Part shown: piece after piece, positions 55,894 through 64,000 of the stretch
Position numbering within the stretch: position 1 is the stretch's first letter
How the letters are laid out: every line of letters begins with the position of its first letter
From: Psychrobacter immobilis
GTDB lineage: Bacteria; Pseudomonadota; Gammaproteobacteria; Pseudomonadales; Moraxellaceae
DNA length: 64,000 nt
Direction: 5' to 3'
Assembly: GCF_904846285.1 (NCBI RefSeq)
Contig: NZ_CAJHAD010000002.1
Location: 124,001 to 188,000, forward strand
Notes under the pieces: generated by a model
Seen by the model: the letters and a program-made list of their open reading frames with translations, nothing else
The model's database searches: none
What the model was told of the DNA's origin: nothing
Translations under genes and position numbers: made by a program

Positions 55894-56823
55894 ATGTCAG
55901 ACACTGCAACAATTGCTTCACCGAAAAAACTCTCTCATAAAGTATCTAATAACTCGTCTAGTCAGATGGCAATTGATACCGCGACGTTATTGATTAAATG
56001 CCGCGATCAAGCTGGTATCGTACAAGCCGTATCCGAGTTTATTCATCGTTATGGTGGCAATATTATTACTCTTGATCAATATTCAACCGCTCATGAAGGT
56101 GGCCAATACTTTATGCGTTTAGAGTTTGCCTTAGCAGGCTTGAGCGAGATTATGGATAATTTTGAAGCCAGTTTTGGGCATACGGTGGCTAAGCGCCATA
56201 ATATGGCGTGGCGCTTACATAACAATGCGATTAAAACCAAGATTGGCATCTTAGTATCAAAGTTCGATCATGCCTTATTAGATTTATTATGGCGGCATCA
56301 GCGCGGATTATTGGATTGCGAGATTACGTCTGTCGTCAGTAACCATGAAGATTTGCGCCAAGCGGTAGAAAACTTTGGTATTACCTTCCATTATGTTCCA
56401 GTCACTAAGGATAATAAAGCCGAGGCGGAAGAGCAGATTCATACGTTGATGGCAGGTAATGATTTGCTGGTATTGGCGCGTTATATGCAGATATTATCGT
56501 CTGATTTTGTTAAGCGTTGGCCGATGCAAATTATCAATATTCACCATTCATTTTTGCCCGCATTTGTCGGTGCCGACCCTTATCGTCAGGCTTATGATAA
56601 GGGGGTCAAGCTCATTGGGGCGACCGCGCATTATGTCACAGCTGAGCTTGATCAAGGGCCTATCATTGAGCAAGACGTCCATCGTGTTACTCATCGTCAG
56701 GGTGTGACCGAATTACGTGCTATCGGCCGTGATATCGAACGTAATGTCTTGGCACGCGCGGTGAATTGGCATGTACAAAATCGCGTGATTGTGGCGGGTA
56801 ATAAAACCGTGGTTTTTAATTAG
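55894..56823 (+). CDS. purU: Formyltetrahydrofolate deformylase
   Basis: PurU hydrolyses 10-formyl-THF to THF and formate, balancing one-carbon pools. An N-terminal ACT domain (LIKCRDQAGIVQAVSEFIHR, near residues 31-50) is followed by the formyl-transfer fold: KIGILVSKFDHALLDLLWRH, then the catalytic NIHHSFLPAFVGADPYRQA (Asn and His) and ATAHYVTAELDQGPIIEQ. I start at ATG 55894 (309 aa); the in-frame ATG at 55837 has no support. A ~25-residue Ser/Lys-rich leader precedes the ACT domain. Confidence 0.95.
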   Translation: MSDTATIASPKKLSHKVSNNSSSQMAIDTATLLIKCRDQAGIVQAVSEFIHRYGGNIITLDQYSTAHEGGQYFMRLEFALAGLSEIMDNFEASFGHTVAKRHNMAWRLHNNAIKTKIGILVSKFDHALLDLLWRHQRGLLDCEITSVVSNHEDLRQAVENFGITFHYVPVTKDNKAEAEEQIHTLMAGNDLLVLARYMQILSSDFVKRWPMQIINIHHSFLPAFVGADPYRQAYDKGVKLIGATAHYVTAELDQGPIIEQDVHRVTHRQGVTELRAIGRDIERNVLARAVNWHVQNRVIVAGNKTVVFN

Positions 56824-56877
56824 CTTTTTATTACAGCGATTTTACATTGAGAAGAAAGCATATAAAAAATATTCAAT

Positions 56878-56922
56878 AAAAAAGGCCGCGAGTATTGTCA
56901 TTTAATACACGCGGCCTTTTTT
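56878..56922. terminator. Bidirectional terminator between purU and the CcsA-like gene
   Basis: AAAAAAGGCCGCG and CGCGGCCTTTTTT form the outer stem, with inner TATT/AATA pairing. It serves both convergent genes. Confidence 0.9.
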
Positions 56923-56946
56923 CCATTTGCTGCTGCAGAATTGGTC

Positions 56947-57753
56947 TTATAGCAGCATCTCTAACACAAACTTACTACCGACAAAGCCGATCGCCAATAA
57001 AATAAACGCATAAATGGTTATGTTGGCAGCGCGTTTGCCACGCCAACCAGCACGCCAGTTGCCTAGTAATAGCGTGCCAAATAGTAGCCAAGATAGGACG
57101 CTAAAGACGGTTTTATGGGCAAGGTGCTGCGCCATCAAGTCTTCTACGTAAACAAAGCCAATCCCAAGCGCGATACTTAGCAAGACAAAGCCGACCAATA
57201 GCATGTCGAACAATAGACTTTCCATGCTCTGCAAAGACGGCAGTTTATTCACCCAAAAGCGATGAATCGACTGGTGTTTTAGCTCACGTATTTGTAAGCG
57301 CAAAAATAGCGCTTGCAGCGCTGCCATCAGCAGCACACAATAGGCGGCAAGTGATAGTAGGATATGCGCTTCAAGCCCAACACTGATATCCATAATGGGA
57401 CGGTAAGGGGCGCGGCCAATATAACCGATAATCATCCCTATCAACGCCGTCGGTGCTGCTAAAATACCAAGACTGACGATAGGACGGTACAAACTAAAGA
57501 TAACGTAGAAAAACAAGAAAAATAAACTGATCAGGCTAATGATGTTAAACAGATTGAAATTTAGCCCGTATAGCGTGACCACATGCGGATAGAGTAATGC
57601 TGCATGTGCCAGCATACCGACAACCAATAAACCTAAGCTCGCGCCTTTGTGGATAGGTCTATCCTGAATCAGCGCCCAACCAATGTAGATGCTGACTAAA
57701 ATATAAACCATGCCAGCGACTAAAAATGCAAGTTGCAAGATAAAAAACCTCAT
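56947..57753 (-). CDS. ypjD: CcsA/CcmC-family (YpjD-like) membrane protein
   Basis: The 268-residue protein has about eight membrane segments. A tract with IGYIGRAPYRP and MDISVGLEAHILLSLAAYCV (near 120-145) includes the His conserved in CcsA-family haem-handling proteins, and a later MAQHLAHKTVFSVLSWLLFG (near 212-231) has the second. It lies back to back with ffh, exactly as ypjD does in E. coli, which is why I use that symbol. Cytochrome c maturation is a family-level inference; no other ccm genes are near. Confidence 0.82.
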   Translation of the reverse strand: MRFFILQLAFLVAGMVYILVSIYIGWALIQDRPIHKGASLGLLVVGMLAHAALLYPHVVTLYGLNFNLFNIISLISLFFLFFYVIFSLYRPIVSLGILAAPTALIGMIIGYIGRAPYRPIMDISVGLEAHILLSLAAYCVLLMAALQALFLRLQIRELKHQSIHRFWVNKLPSLQSMESLLFDMLLVGFVLLSIALGIGFVYVEDLMAQHLAHKTVFSVLSWLLFGTLLLGNWRAGWRGKRAANITIYAFILLAIGFVGSKFVLEMLL

Positions 57754-58024
57754 CTCATAATGCCCGTAAAATACGCGCTTAATTTAATGCTAAAGTGGTA
57801 TTATTAGAATAATTACCCAATTTATCATAAAATGGCAATCAATTGAGCACCATCTTATGTATTCCTGATAAATGCTTGGCAATTGAGCTTGAATACCTGC
57901 CATCGCATACCCTAATAGTATTTATCCGCTCTTTAACTCGCGAAGCCCATCTCTATTAAGAGCTAAGTTTCAATATGAGACAGAGCTAAGTTTAATCAAG
58001 AATTATTTTAACTGAGAGTTATTT

Positions 58025-59575
58025 ATGTTTGATACCTTAACAGAACGCTTATCGTCGAGCCTACGCAATATCGCCGGTACAGGGCAACTGACCGAAGACA
58101 ATATTAAAGACACTTTACGTGAAGTGCGCATGGCGCTGCTAGAAGCCGATGTGGCATTGCCAGTTACTCGCGATTTTGTGAAGCGGGTGAAAGAGCAAGC
58201 ACTTGGTGCTGAGGTGCTCAAAGAATTAGCGCCAGGACAGGCATTTGTCAAAATCGTCCATGACGAGCTGACCGAAATGATGGGCAGTGCCAATCAGCAG
58301 CTTGAGATGACAGGCAAGCCACCTGTTGTCTATTTGCTGGCAGGTTTACAAGGTGCGGGTAAAACTACCACTGCTGGTAAACTGGCAAAGTTCTTACAAG
58401 AGCGCCATAAGAAAAAAGTCATGCTGGTATCTGCTGACGTCTATCGTCCAGCAGCAATTGCCCAGCTCGAGCAAGTCGCTGGGCAAGTAAATGCCAAGTT
58501 CGTTAACTCAAGTAGCGACGAAAACCCAATTGATATTGCGCTACGTGCTATCGAAGAAGCTAAAATCCAGTATCAAGATATTTTGATCATTGATACAGCG
58601 GGTCGTTTGGCTATTGATGAAACCATGATGGATGAAATCAAAGCGTTAACCGCTGCGGTCAATCCTTCTGAGACCTTGTTTGTCGTTGATGCGATGACCG
58701 GTCAGGATGCGGCAAATACTGCCAAAGCCTTTAACGATGCGCTGCCATTAACGGGTGTAATTTTAACTAAAACCGACGGTGATGCTCGAGGCGGTGCGGC
58801 GCTTTCTGTACGCGCTATCACAGGTAAACCGATCAAATTCTTGGGTCGCGGCGAAAAACTAGACGCGTTAGAGCTGTTCCATCCTGAACGTATCGCCCAA
58901 CGTATCCTTGGAATGGGTGATGTACTGAGCTTGGTTGAAGAGGTTGAGCAAAAAATCGACCGTGATAAAGCCGAAAAGATGGCGAAAAAGATGCAAAAGG
59001 GCGGCGAGTTCGACCTTGAAGATCTATTGACCCAGTTCCAGCAAATGAAAAGTATGGGCGGCATGGCAGGCTTCTTAGATAAGATGCCAGGTATGGGCGG
59101 CTCTGATATACAAAAAGCGGTCGAAGAAGCCAAGCCAGAAGAAAAAGTACGTGAGATGGAAGCATTGATTAATTCAATGACGCCATTTGAGCGCAAAAAT
59201 CCTGACAAAATTAACCCAAGCCGTAAGCGCCGTATTGCTGCCGGTTCTGGGCGTGAGATTCAAGACGTCAACCGTTTGCTCAAGCAGCACAAGCAAATGG
59301 CAAAAATGATGAAAATGATTTCCAAGCCTGAAGGTATCAGTAAAATGATGAAGTCGATGCAAGGATTGATGGGTGGCGGCGGAGCAGGTGGCGGCGGTGG
59401 TGGTCCATTATTCGGTGGCGGTGGTCAGCAAGGCGGTGTCAAAGATGTGAACCCGCAGCAAATGGCAAAGCAAATGGGACTTGATCCAAACAATATGCCT
59501 AGCACTGAAGAGATGCAAAAGCAGATGCAAGAGCTACAAGGCCAAGCACCTAAGAGTTTCAAAAAACGTTTTTAA
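58025..59575 (+). CDS. ffh: Signal recognition particle protein Ffh
   Basis: Ffh binds 4.5S RNA and signal peptides to target membrane proteins to FtsY. The N domain (LTERLSSSLRNIAGTGQLTE) leads to the G domain with G1 GLQGAGKTTTAGKLAKFL near residues 103-120, DTAGRLAID (G3) and TKTDGDARGGAAL (G4/5). The Met-rich M domain follows (KQMAKMMKMISKPEG). Unusual is a glycine-rich stretch near residue ~450-475 (GGGGAGGGGGGPLFGGGG) in the M-domain tail; total length is 516 versus 453 in E. coli. The ATG at 58025 is the natural start. Confidence 0.97.
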   Translation: MFDTLTERLSSSLRNIAGTGQLTEDNIKDTLREVRMALLEADVALPVTRDFVKRVKEQALGAEVLKELAPGQAFVKIVHDELTEMMGSANQQLEMTGKPPVVYLLAGLQGAGKTTTAGKLAKFLQERHKKKVMLVSADVYRPAAIAQLEQVAGQVNAKFVNSSSDENPIDIALRAIEEAKIQYQDILIIDTAGRLAIDETMMDEIKALTAAVNPSETLFVVDAMTGQDAANTAKAFNDALPLTGVILTKTDGDARGGAALSVRAITGKPIKFLGRGEKLDALELFHPERIAQRILGMGDVLSLVEEVEQKIDRDKAEKMAKKMQKGGEFDLEDLLTQFQQMKSMGGMAGFLDKMPGMGGSDIQKAVEEAKPEEKVREMEALINSMTPFERKNPDKINPSRKRRIAAGSGREIQDVNRLLKQHKQMAKMMKMISKPEGISKMMKSMQGLMGGGGAGGGGGGPLFGGGGQQGGVKDVNPQQMAKQMGLDPNNMPSTEEMQKQMQELQGQAPKSFKKRF

Positions 59576-59610
59576 ATAATATTACTGCTATTAGCAAAAA
59601 TTTTTCACCA

Positions 59611-59646
59611 AAACCTCAAAGCTAAATGGGCTTTGAGGTTTTTTTA
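59611..59646 (+). terminator. Rho-independent terminator after ffh
   Basis: AAACCTCAAAGC (59611-59622) pairs with GCTTTGAGGTTT (59630-59641), followed by T to 59645. Confidence 0.9.
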
Positions 59647-59784
59647 TGTTTTAACTGCTTAAGTAATTTTCCATAAAGAAACTATTAAAAATTATGAAAA
59701 ATATAGAAAGTCGGTTAATTAGTCTATCCTAAATGCTATGATAGGCGCTGTTTTATAATGCCAAGCGAATAAGCCGAGGTTGTG

Positions 59785-60483
59785 ATGTTTTTAGCAATGG
59801 ATACCGTGTTTGATCAGTGTTCGATCGCGATTTTAGATGCCAATGGTCAGGTGCTGTCGAGTCATACTGAGACGGGTAAACGCCAGCAGACCCAGCAAAT
59901 CCTGCCGATGATTGATGCCGCATTGTCTGAGGCTAAAGTTCGTCTTGCGGACATACAAGCATTGATATTCAACCGCGGTCCTGGCGCATTTAGTGGTATA
60001 CGAATCAATACGGCAGTGGTGCAAGCGCTATCTGTCGCACATGATATTCCTTGTGTGGGTGTCTCAAGCCTGCAAGCGATTGCCCAATGTGCGTATAAAA
60101 AGTACGGCTTGACGCAAGTTTATAGCGCTCTTGATGCGCGTATGCAGCAAGTTTATTTTGGGCAGTACTCAATTTTAGGCGATGTAGCAGGCAATGCTAT
60201 CATGCAGCCAGTGTTGGCTACTGATAGCGATAGCACCGAGCAACTGCTTGATTATGACAGCCAAACAACGCTTAATCTGCCTATCGTCGGTAATGGTGCG
60301 GTGTTATTAAAAGCACATGACGGACAAGTATGCCATGAGGATGTTTGGCCGGATGCGGTAGTAATCGGACAACTGGGTATCGCACAGTTCATAAAATCTG
60401 GCGGTACCGATGCCGCCAATGCCTTACCAAGATACTTGCGTAATCAAGCATGGAAAACGCTGAAAGAGCAAGGTAAGGCTTAG
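59785..60483 (+). CDS. tsaB: tRNA threonylcarbamoyladenosine biosynthesis protein TsaB
   Basis: TsaB pairs with TsaD in making t6A at position 37 of tRNAs reading ANN codons. The N-terminal FLAMDTVFDQCSIAILD is the ASKHA phosphate-1 segment, and LIFNRGPGAFSGIRINTA (about residues 63-80) is the family signature; VYSALDARMQQVYFGQY follows. A GAGG lies five bases before the ATG at 59785; the GTG three bases earlier would be too close. Length 232 is normal. uppP follows in the same direction. Confidence 0.94.
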   Translation: MFLAMDTVFDQCSIAILDANGQVLSSHTETGKRQQTQQILPMIDAALSEAKVRLADIQALIFNRGPGAFSGIRINTAVVQALSVAHDIPCVGVSSLQAIAQCAYKKYGLTQVYSALDARMQQVYFGQYSILGDVAGNAIMQPVLATDSDSTEQLLDYDSQTTLNLPIVGNGAVLLKAHDGQVCHEDVWPDAVVIGQLGIAQFIKSGGTDAANALPRYLRNQAWKTLKEQGKA

Positions 60484-60610
60484 TGTAAGTTTTATAAAGC
60501 TAGGATTTATTTTTAATGACTAAATAACTAGCGTTAAGAAAATATTAAAGATTATAAGAGCAACGATCATATAGGACAGGCAATAGCGCTGTTTTTTTAG
60601 GGAAGCAACT

Positions 60611-61453
60611 GTGGATATACTGTTATTAATCCAAGCGGTCATCATGGGTATCGTTGAAGGTATCACTGAGTTTTTACCCATCTCTAGTACGGGGTATTTA
60701 ATTTTATCAGCCGACTTAATGAGTTTTTGGACCAAAGAAAAGGTTGATTTGTTTGTAGTGGTGGTGCAATTTGGCGCTATCTTTGCGGTCATTTATGACT
60801 ACTGGGGTCGACTATGGCAAGCACTGATGGGCTTACTGACCGGTAAAGCAGAAGGAATGAGCAACCCAAGACAGTTAGGTTTAAGCTTAATTGTCGCGAC
60901 CATTCCGGTGATGATTGTTGGCTTTACCTTCGCTGATGAAATTAAGGCGTATTTATTTAACCCTATCGTCGTGGCAATTATGCTGATTATAGGTGGTCTA
61001 TTGATCTTCTATGTCGAGAATCGACCTAAAATGATTATTGCACAAGAAGCAGAAGACGTCACTCTAAAAACGGCATTGATGATTGGTTTGATGCAATGTC
61101 TAGCCTTGATACCAGGGACTTCACGCTCCGGTGCGACTATTATTGGCGCACTATGGCTTGGCGTCTCACGTAAGGCTTCTGCTGAGTTTTCTTTCTTTTT
61201 GGGTATTCCAGTTATCGTAGGCGCGGCGTTATTAGATTTACTCAAGCACCATGACGTATTGACCAGTAGTGAAGATTGGCTCGTATTGGGCATCGGCACC
61301 GTGGTGTCATTTATCGTCGCCTTGCTTTGTATTCGCTTATTGGTTGCTTGGGTCAGCCGTCGTGACTTTAAAATCTTTGCATGGCTACGTATTATCACTG
61401 GTGTGTTGGTACTAATTGCCGCTTGGGGTTTTGGCTATCAAATGGCAGGCTAG
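60611..61453 (+). CDS. uppP: Undecaprenyl-diphosphatase
   Basis: UppP (BacA) regenerates undecaprenyl phosphate, the lipid carrier used by MraY and MurG. The N-terminal motif GIVEGITEFLPISSTGYLIL (residues 13-32) contains the catalytic Glu pair and the SSTGH-like loop, here SSTGY, and PGTSRSGATIIGALWLG (near 172-188) is the second conserved region with the catalytic Arg. About eight membrane segments. The GTG at 60611 has AGGGAAG before it. Note that the family's usual His of 'SSTGHL' is Tyr here. Confidence 0.95.
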   Translation: MDILLLIQAVIMGIVEGITEFLPISSTGYLILSADLMSFWTKEKVDLFVVVVQFGAIFAVIYDYWGRLWQALMGLLTGKAEGMSNPRQLGLSLIVATIPVMIVGFTFADEIKAYLFNPIVVAIMLIIGGLLIFYVENRPKMIIAQEAEDVTLKTALMIGLMQCLALIPGTSRSGATIIGALWLGVSRKASAEFSFFLGIPVIVGAALLDLLKHHDVLTSSEDWLVLGIGTVVSFIVALLCIRLLVAWVSRRDFKIFAWLRIITGVLVLIAAWGFGYQMAG

Positions 61454-61493
61454 GAACGTTATGGCTTTGTAAGTCATCAAAGAGAGGGCGATC

Positions 61494-62381
61494 ATGAGCA
61501 GTTTGCAACCAGTATCTAGTAGCTTTACGCATTGCCAACTTGTCTACGTGAGTGAGTCACAGGACGTACAGGTTGAAAATCTACAAGCACTAATAGCTCA
61601 GCATCAACTGCCCATTATTTTAAATCCTGAGTTGTTTACCGAAAAGCTCACTCAAAAACGTCGCCAGCAATTAAGCCAGACAGCCACTCAATCTATCTTG
61701 TTGTTGGATGAAAAAAACAAGCTTTCATGGCTGAGTGATGGGTTAAGCGTTGCACCAGAATGGGATAAGCTACAACGCCGTGTAGTAAGTGCGGGACGCA
61801 AGTCTGAGCTGTTATTACAAGCTGCAAAAATTACATCGGACAGCACAGTCATCGATGCGACCGCAGGCTTTGGGCACGACAGCCTAATATTAGCCAGTAC
61901 CGGCGCACAGGTCATTATGCTTGAGCAGCAGCCGTTGATGGCGTTGTTATTGCTGGCAGAACAGCTGCGTATGAATACGCTGCCAAATTGGCAAAAGCTG
62001 ATGTCACGTTTGCAGATTATTAATACCGATGCGCTCAATTACTTTGCAAAACTACAAGCTGAGGCGATAGATGACCCTAAAGCAATCGATGTGGTATATC
62101 TCGACCCTATGTTTCCAGAGGATAGCTATCAAGATAGCAAGACGGGTAAAGGCGCTAAAGTGGGTAAGCATATGCAAGCATTGCACCAGTTAGCATGTCC
62201 ACCAACGCCAGAAGAAGAGATGCAGCTGCTGCAATCTGCGCAAGCAGTCGTCAGTCAAAGTGCCCAAACGGCTGGCCGCGTGATCGTCAAGCGTCCGCAG
62301 TTTGCGCCGCAACTTGCTCATCAATCAGCAAGTGAGAGCTGGCATAACGAAGCAGTACGCTTTGACGGTTATTTTGTTTGA
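61494..62381 (+). CDS. rsmJ: 16S rRNA (guanine1516-N2)-methyltransferase RsmJ
   Basis: RsmJ methylates G1516 of 16S rRNA. The SAM loop VIDATAGFGHDSLILAS (near residue 120) and MLEQQPLMALLL, followed by the NPPF-like VVYLDPMFPED, are the RsmJ motifs; an N-terminal ~90-residue domain precedes them. The C-terminal RVIVKRPQFAPQLA is also family-like. It begins 41 bp after uppP. Length 295 against about 250 in E. coli. Confidence 0.88.
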   Translation: MSSLQPVSSSFTHCQLVYVSESQDVQVENLQALIAQHQLPIILNPELFTEKLTQKRRQQLSQTATQSILLLDEKNKLSWLSDGLSVAPEWDKLQRRVVSAGRKSELLLQAAKITSDSTVIDATAGFGHDSLILASTGAQVIMLEQQPLMALLLLAEQLRMNTLPNWQKLMSRLQIINTDALNYFAKLQAEAIDDPKAIDVVYLDPMFPEDSYQDSKTGKGAKVGKHMQALHQLACPPTPEEEMQLLQSAQAVVSQSAQTAGRVIVKRPQFAPQLAHQSASESWHNEAVRFDGYFV

Positions 62382-62500
62382 TGGCTGCTATTTTAAAATA
62401 TTTTTTATAATAAGCAATTTACTGAGTTATTAAGCTTAGAATGCGCAGTTAAAAACTTTATGTTTTCCAAGTTTGGATTTGTTGAATTTAGGAGCAGGGA

Positions 62501-62743
62501 ATGTCAACGCTAATAATATGGATGATGGGTGCAGGTTTATTATTGATCAATATCGTTCTACGTACGCGAATATTAAGACTGGAAGCGCGTTTAAAAGAGT
62601 TTAGTCGTCCTGAAGATTATTTAGCGTTTTTGCGTGAGCAAACCAAACAAAAAGACAAAGTTTCTGCGATCAAAGCTTTGCGCAAACAATATCCTGAGCT
62701 GTCGCTCATTGAGGCCAATAAATTGTGGCAACAAATCCAGTAG
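62501..62743 (+). CDS. Small membrane-anchored protein, 80 aa
   Basis: An AGGAGCAGGG site precedes the ATG. The N-terminal ~20 residues form one membrane segment (LIIWMMGAGLLLINIVL), then a charged helix (LRLEARLKEFSRPEDYLAFL), then KVSAIKALRKQYPELSLIEANKLW. The last segment resembles the ribosomal L7/L12 C-terminal fold motif (xxVIKxxRExxGLxLxEAKxLV), a weak likeness only. Function unknown. Confidence 0.6.
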   Translation: MSTLIIWMMGAGLLLINIVLRTRILRLEARLKEFSRPEDYLAFLREQTKQKDKVSAIKALRKQYPELSLIEANKLWQQIQ

Positions 62744-62835
62744 CTATTAGATTTATTAACCAATCCATCTAATAGCTGCCGAAAAAGTAGGTAAACACAT
62801 ATCCAAAATATTCTATCAATGATAATTAAAATACC

Positions 62836-63753
62836 ATGACATTTAACGACAAACTGCAAGCCTACCTGCAACTGACGCGCTTTGATAAGCCAGTAGGTAT
62901 AGAGTTATTACTATGGCCAACACTGTGGGGTGTGATGCTGGCTGCCATGGGTCATGCGCAGCAGCAAGGGGCAAGTGCGGGTCTGCCAAGTCTCAAAATA
63001 TTGCTGATATTTGCGTTGGGCGCAATTTTTATGCGGGCGGCGGGCTGTGCGATCAATGACTTTGCTGATCGTAAGGTTGATGGTCATGTCAGCCGTACCA
63101 AAGGCCGTCCATTAGCAGATGGGCGTCTATCTGCTAAAGAAGCCATTGCTGCTTTTTTGGTATTGGTATTACTTAGTGCCAGTTTGCTGTTCTTTTTGCC
63201 TATTGCAGTCTTCTACTGGTCGCTTGGTGCCGTTATATTAGCGTTTATTTATCCATTCATGAAACGTTTTACCCATTTGCCGCAAGTGTTTTTAGCGGCA
63301 GCTTTTGGTTGGGCGATACCAATGGCCTATGTCGCCATACAAGGCGCACCTGATATCTGGTGTTGGCTGTTGTTTATTGCTTATATGTGTTGGACAGTGG
63401 CTTATGATACCCAGTACGCCATGGCTGACCGTGAGGATGATTTAAAGATTGGGGTCAAATCAACGGCGATATTATTTGGTCGCTATGACGTGATTATTAT
63501 CTCACTGCTACAAACCGTATTTTTACTTATTATGGGTGCGGTCATGTGGCATTACTTTGCGCCAACCAGTGTAGGTGTGATACCCGTATTTGGTTTGGCG
63601 CTAGTAGCGATGATGTTTGCCAAGCAAAACAGTGCTTGTGCCAGTCGTCAAGCTATGGCCTGCTTTCAGGCGTTTTTAGCCAATATATGGGTAGGGCGTT
63701 ACGTCTTTGCTCTTATCGCAATCGCTTGTCTATGGACGACTTTTAATGGATAA
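62836..63753 (+). CDS. ubiA: 4-hydroxybenzoate octaprenyltransferase
   Basis: UbiA attaches the prenyl tail to 4-hydroxybenzoate in ubiquinone synthesis, in the inner membrane. Both Asp-rich motifs are clear: [20 protein letters not shown] (near residue 73) and [16 protein letters not shown] (near 194). About eight membrane segments. [20 protein letters not shown] at the start is canonical. Length 305. The next gene starts inside its last codons. ubiC, a common neighbour, is not seen. Confidence 0.97.
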   Translation: MTFNDKLQAYLQLTRFDKPVGIELLLWPTLWGVMLAAMGHAQQQGASAGLPSLKILLIFALGAIFMRAAGCAINDFADRKVDGHVSRTKGRPLADGRLSAKEAIAAFLVLVLLSASLLFFLPIAVFYWSLGAVILAFIYPFMKRFTHLPQVFLAAAFGWAIPMAYVAIQGAPDIWCWLLFIAYMCWTVAYDTQYAMADREDDLKIGVKSTAILFGRYDVIIISLLQTVFLLIMGAVMWHYFAPTSVGVIPVFGLALVAMMFAKQNSACASRQAMACFQAFLANIWVGRYVFALIAIACLWTTFNG

Positions 63754-64000
63754 CTTCAAGAAGCTCTCAAAGTCAAAAGTGAAAAGGAGTGCGGATATTA
63801 ATGCGCCAGTCATCGATTATCAGGCAAAGCTGGCTGAGCATGGGTTAACACGCGAGCAAGTTATTGCGACCGAGCGTAAATTGGCAAAGTTTGCCAATAC
63901 CATGGATTCGCTCGTACGGGTGCCGTTTACCAAACAAGGCATGGGTGCCGATGCGGCGCTCTCGACCATTCCGCTGGCAGGAGATTTGGCGGGACTCGCT
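63746..64000 (+). CDS. DUF4112-family protein, N-terminal part (cut by window end)
   Basis: An ATG at 63746 overlaps the end of ubiA by eight bases and opens a frame that runs off the window edge (85 codons visible). A basic N-terminus ([19 protein letters not shown]) is followed by [18 protein letters not shown] and [19 protein letters not shown], which match the opening of DUF4112 proteins (a small membrane family of unknown function). The overlap points to translational coupling with ubiA. Call is moderate since only the start is visible. Confidence 0.65.
   Translation, partial: MDNFKKLSKSKVKRSADINAPVIDYQAKLAEHGLTREQVIATERKLAKFANTMDSLVRVPFTKQGMGADAALSTIPLAGDLAGLA

Noticed and set aside
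58702..59208. 168-codon minus-strand frame opposite ffh
   Set aside because: Antisense shadow of ffh; Ser/Pro-rich and without a start site.
1..64000. CRISPR array, prophage, transposon or integron
   Set aside because: I saw no regularly spaced repeats, transposase, integrase or phage structural genes on either strand.
1..64000. tRNA or rRNA genes
   Set aside because: I looked in the larger gaps for TTCGA-type T-loops with acceptor pairing and found none that fold; 'ggttcgatatat' near 4240 lacks partner arms.

Overview
The window reads as chromosomal DNA of a Psychrobacter-like member of the Moraxellaceae (Gammaproteobacteria). The supports are: the order murG-murC-ddl-ftsQ-ftsA-ftsZ-lpxC with no murB; a SpoT whose synthetase region has lost its hallmark motifs, as is known for Moraxellaceae; an rlmE N-terminus and TTG start that I recall from Acinetobacter-type proteins; and a moderately AT-rich, mostly housekeeping gene set. 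The genus call is an inference from gene content and protein style, not from a database search. I see no tRNA, rRNA, IS element, prophage, integron or CRISPR array.

Layout. 1-4.1 kb: end of an SDR-type protein, an unknown protein, pyrE, gshB, and a DUF2147 gene broken by one in-frame TGA. 4.3-13.5 kb: end of the division and cell-wall cluster (murG, murC, ddl, ftsQ, ftsA, ftsZ, lpxC), closed by two strong terminators. 13.7-23 kb: dciA, a secreted CHAP-type amidase, a DOMON-like protein, yhbY, rlmE, ftsH, folP, sdhE with a YgfX-like partner, and a YidB-like protein. 23-27.3 kb (minus strand): recX, recA, a 1.1-kb gene-free stretch holding DnaA-box-like sites, then trmB. 27.6-40.1 kb (mostly minus): DUF2628 protein, KefB/C-type antiporter, an unknown protein, a small membrane protein, a CDF metal exporter, priA, ridA, a frameshifted spoT, rpoZ, gmk. 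40.5-53.2 kb: ispH, a thioesterase-fold protein, catalase, htpG, a membrane-anchored C13 (legumain/caspase-like) peptidase, fghA, a TIGR03643 protein, rpe, three small unknown proteins, and rpmG/rpmB on the minus strand. 53.7-64 kb: an AT-rich Ig-like lipoprotein, purU, a CcsA-family protein divergent from ffh, tsaB, uppP, rsmJ, a small unknown protein, ubiA, and the start of a DUF4112 gene.

How the genes work together. The left third makes lipid II and lipid A precursors and the Z-ring; uppP (60.6 kb) recycles the undecaprenyl carrier used by MurG. rlmE, ftsH and htpG are stress and quality-control genes, and I see sigma-32-like promoter matches ahead of ftsH and htpG. gmk, rpoZ and spoT form a conserved GTP/ppGpp block, and recA-recX a recombination block.

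What stands out: two fresh-looking gene lesions (a DUF2147 nonsense codon and a spoT frameshift before its regulatory C-terminus); a 17-bp tandem duplication that gives recX a second start and a 6-codon upstream ORF, followed by a 15-bp perfect hairpin inside recX; the 1.1-kb intergenic region with three co-oriented DnaA-box-like sites and a very AT-rich core; and orphan minus-strand terminators beside gmk and rpoZ. I found no clear new multi-gene system; most of the window is core housekeeping DNA.
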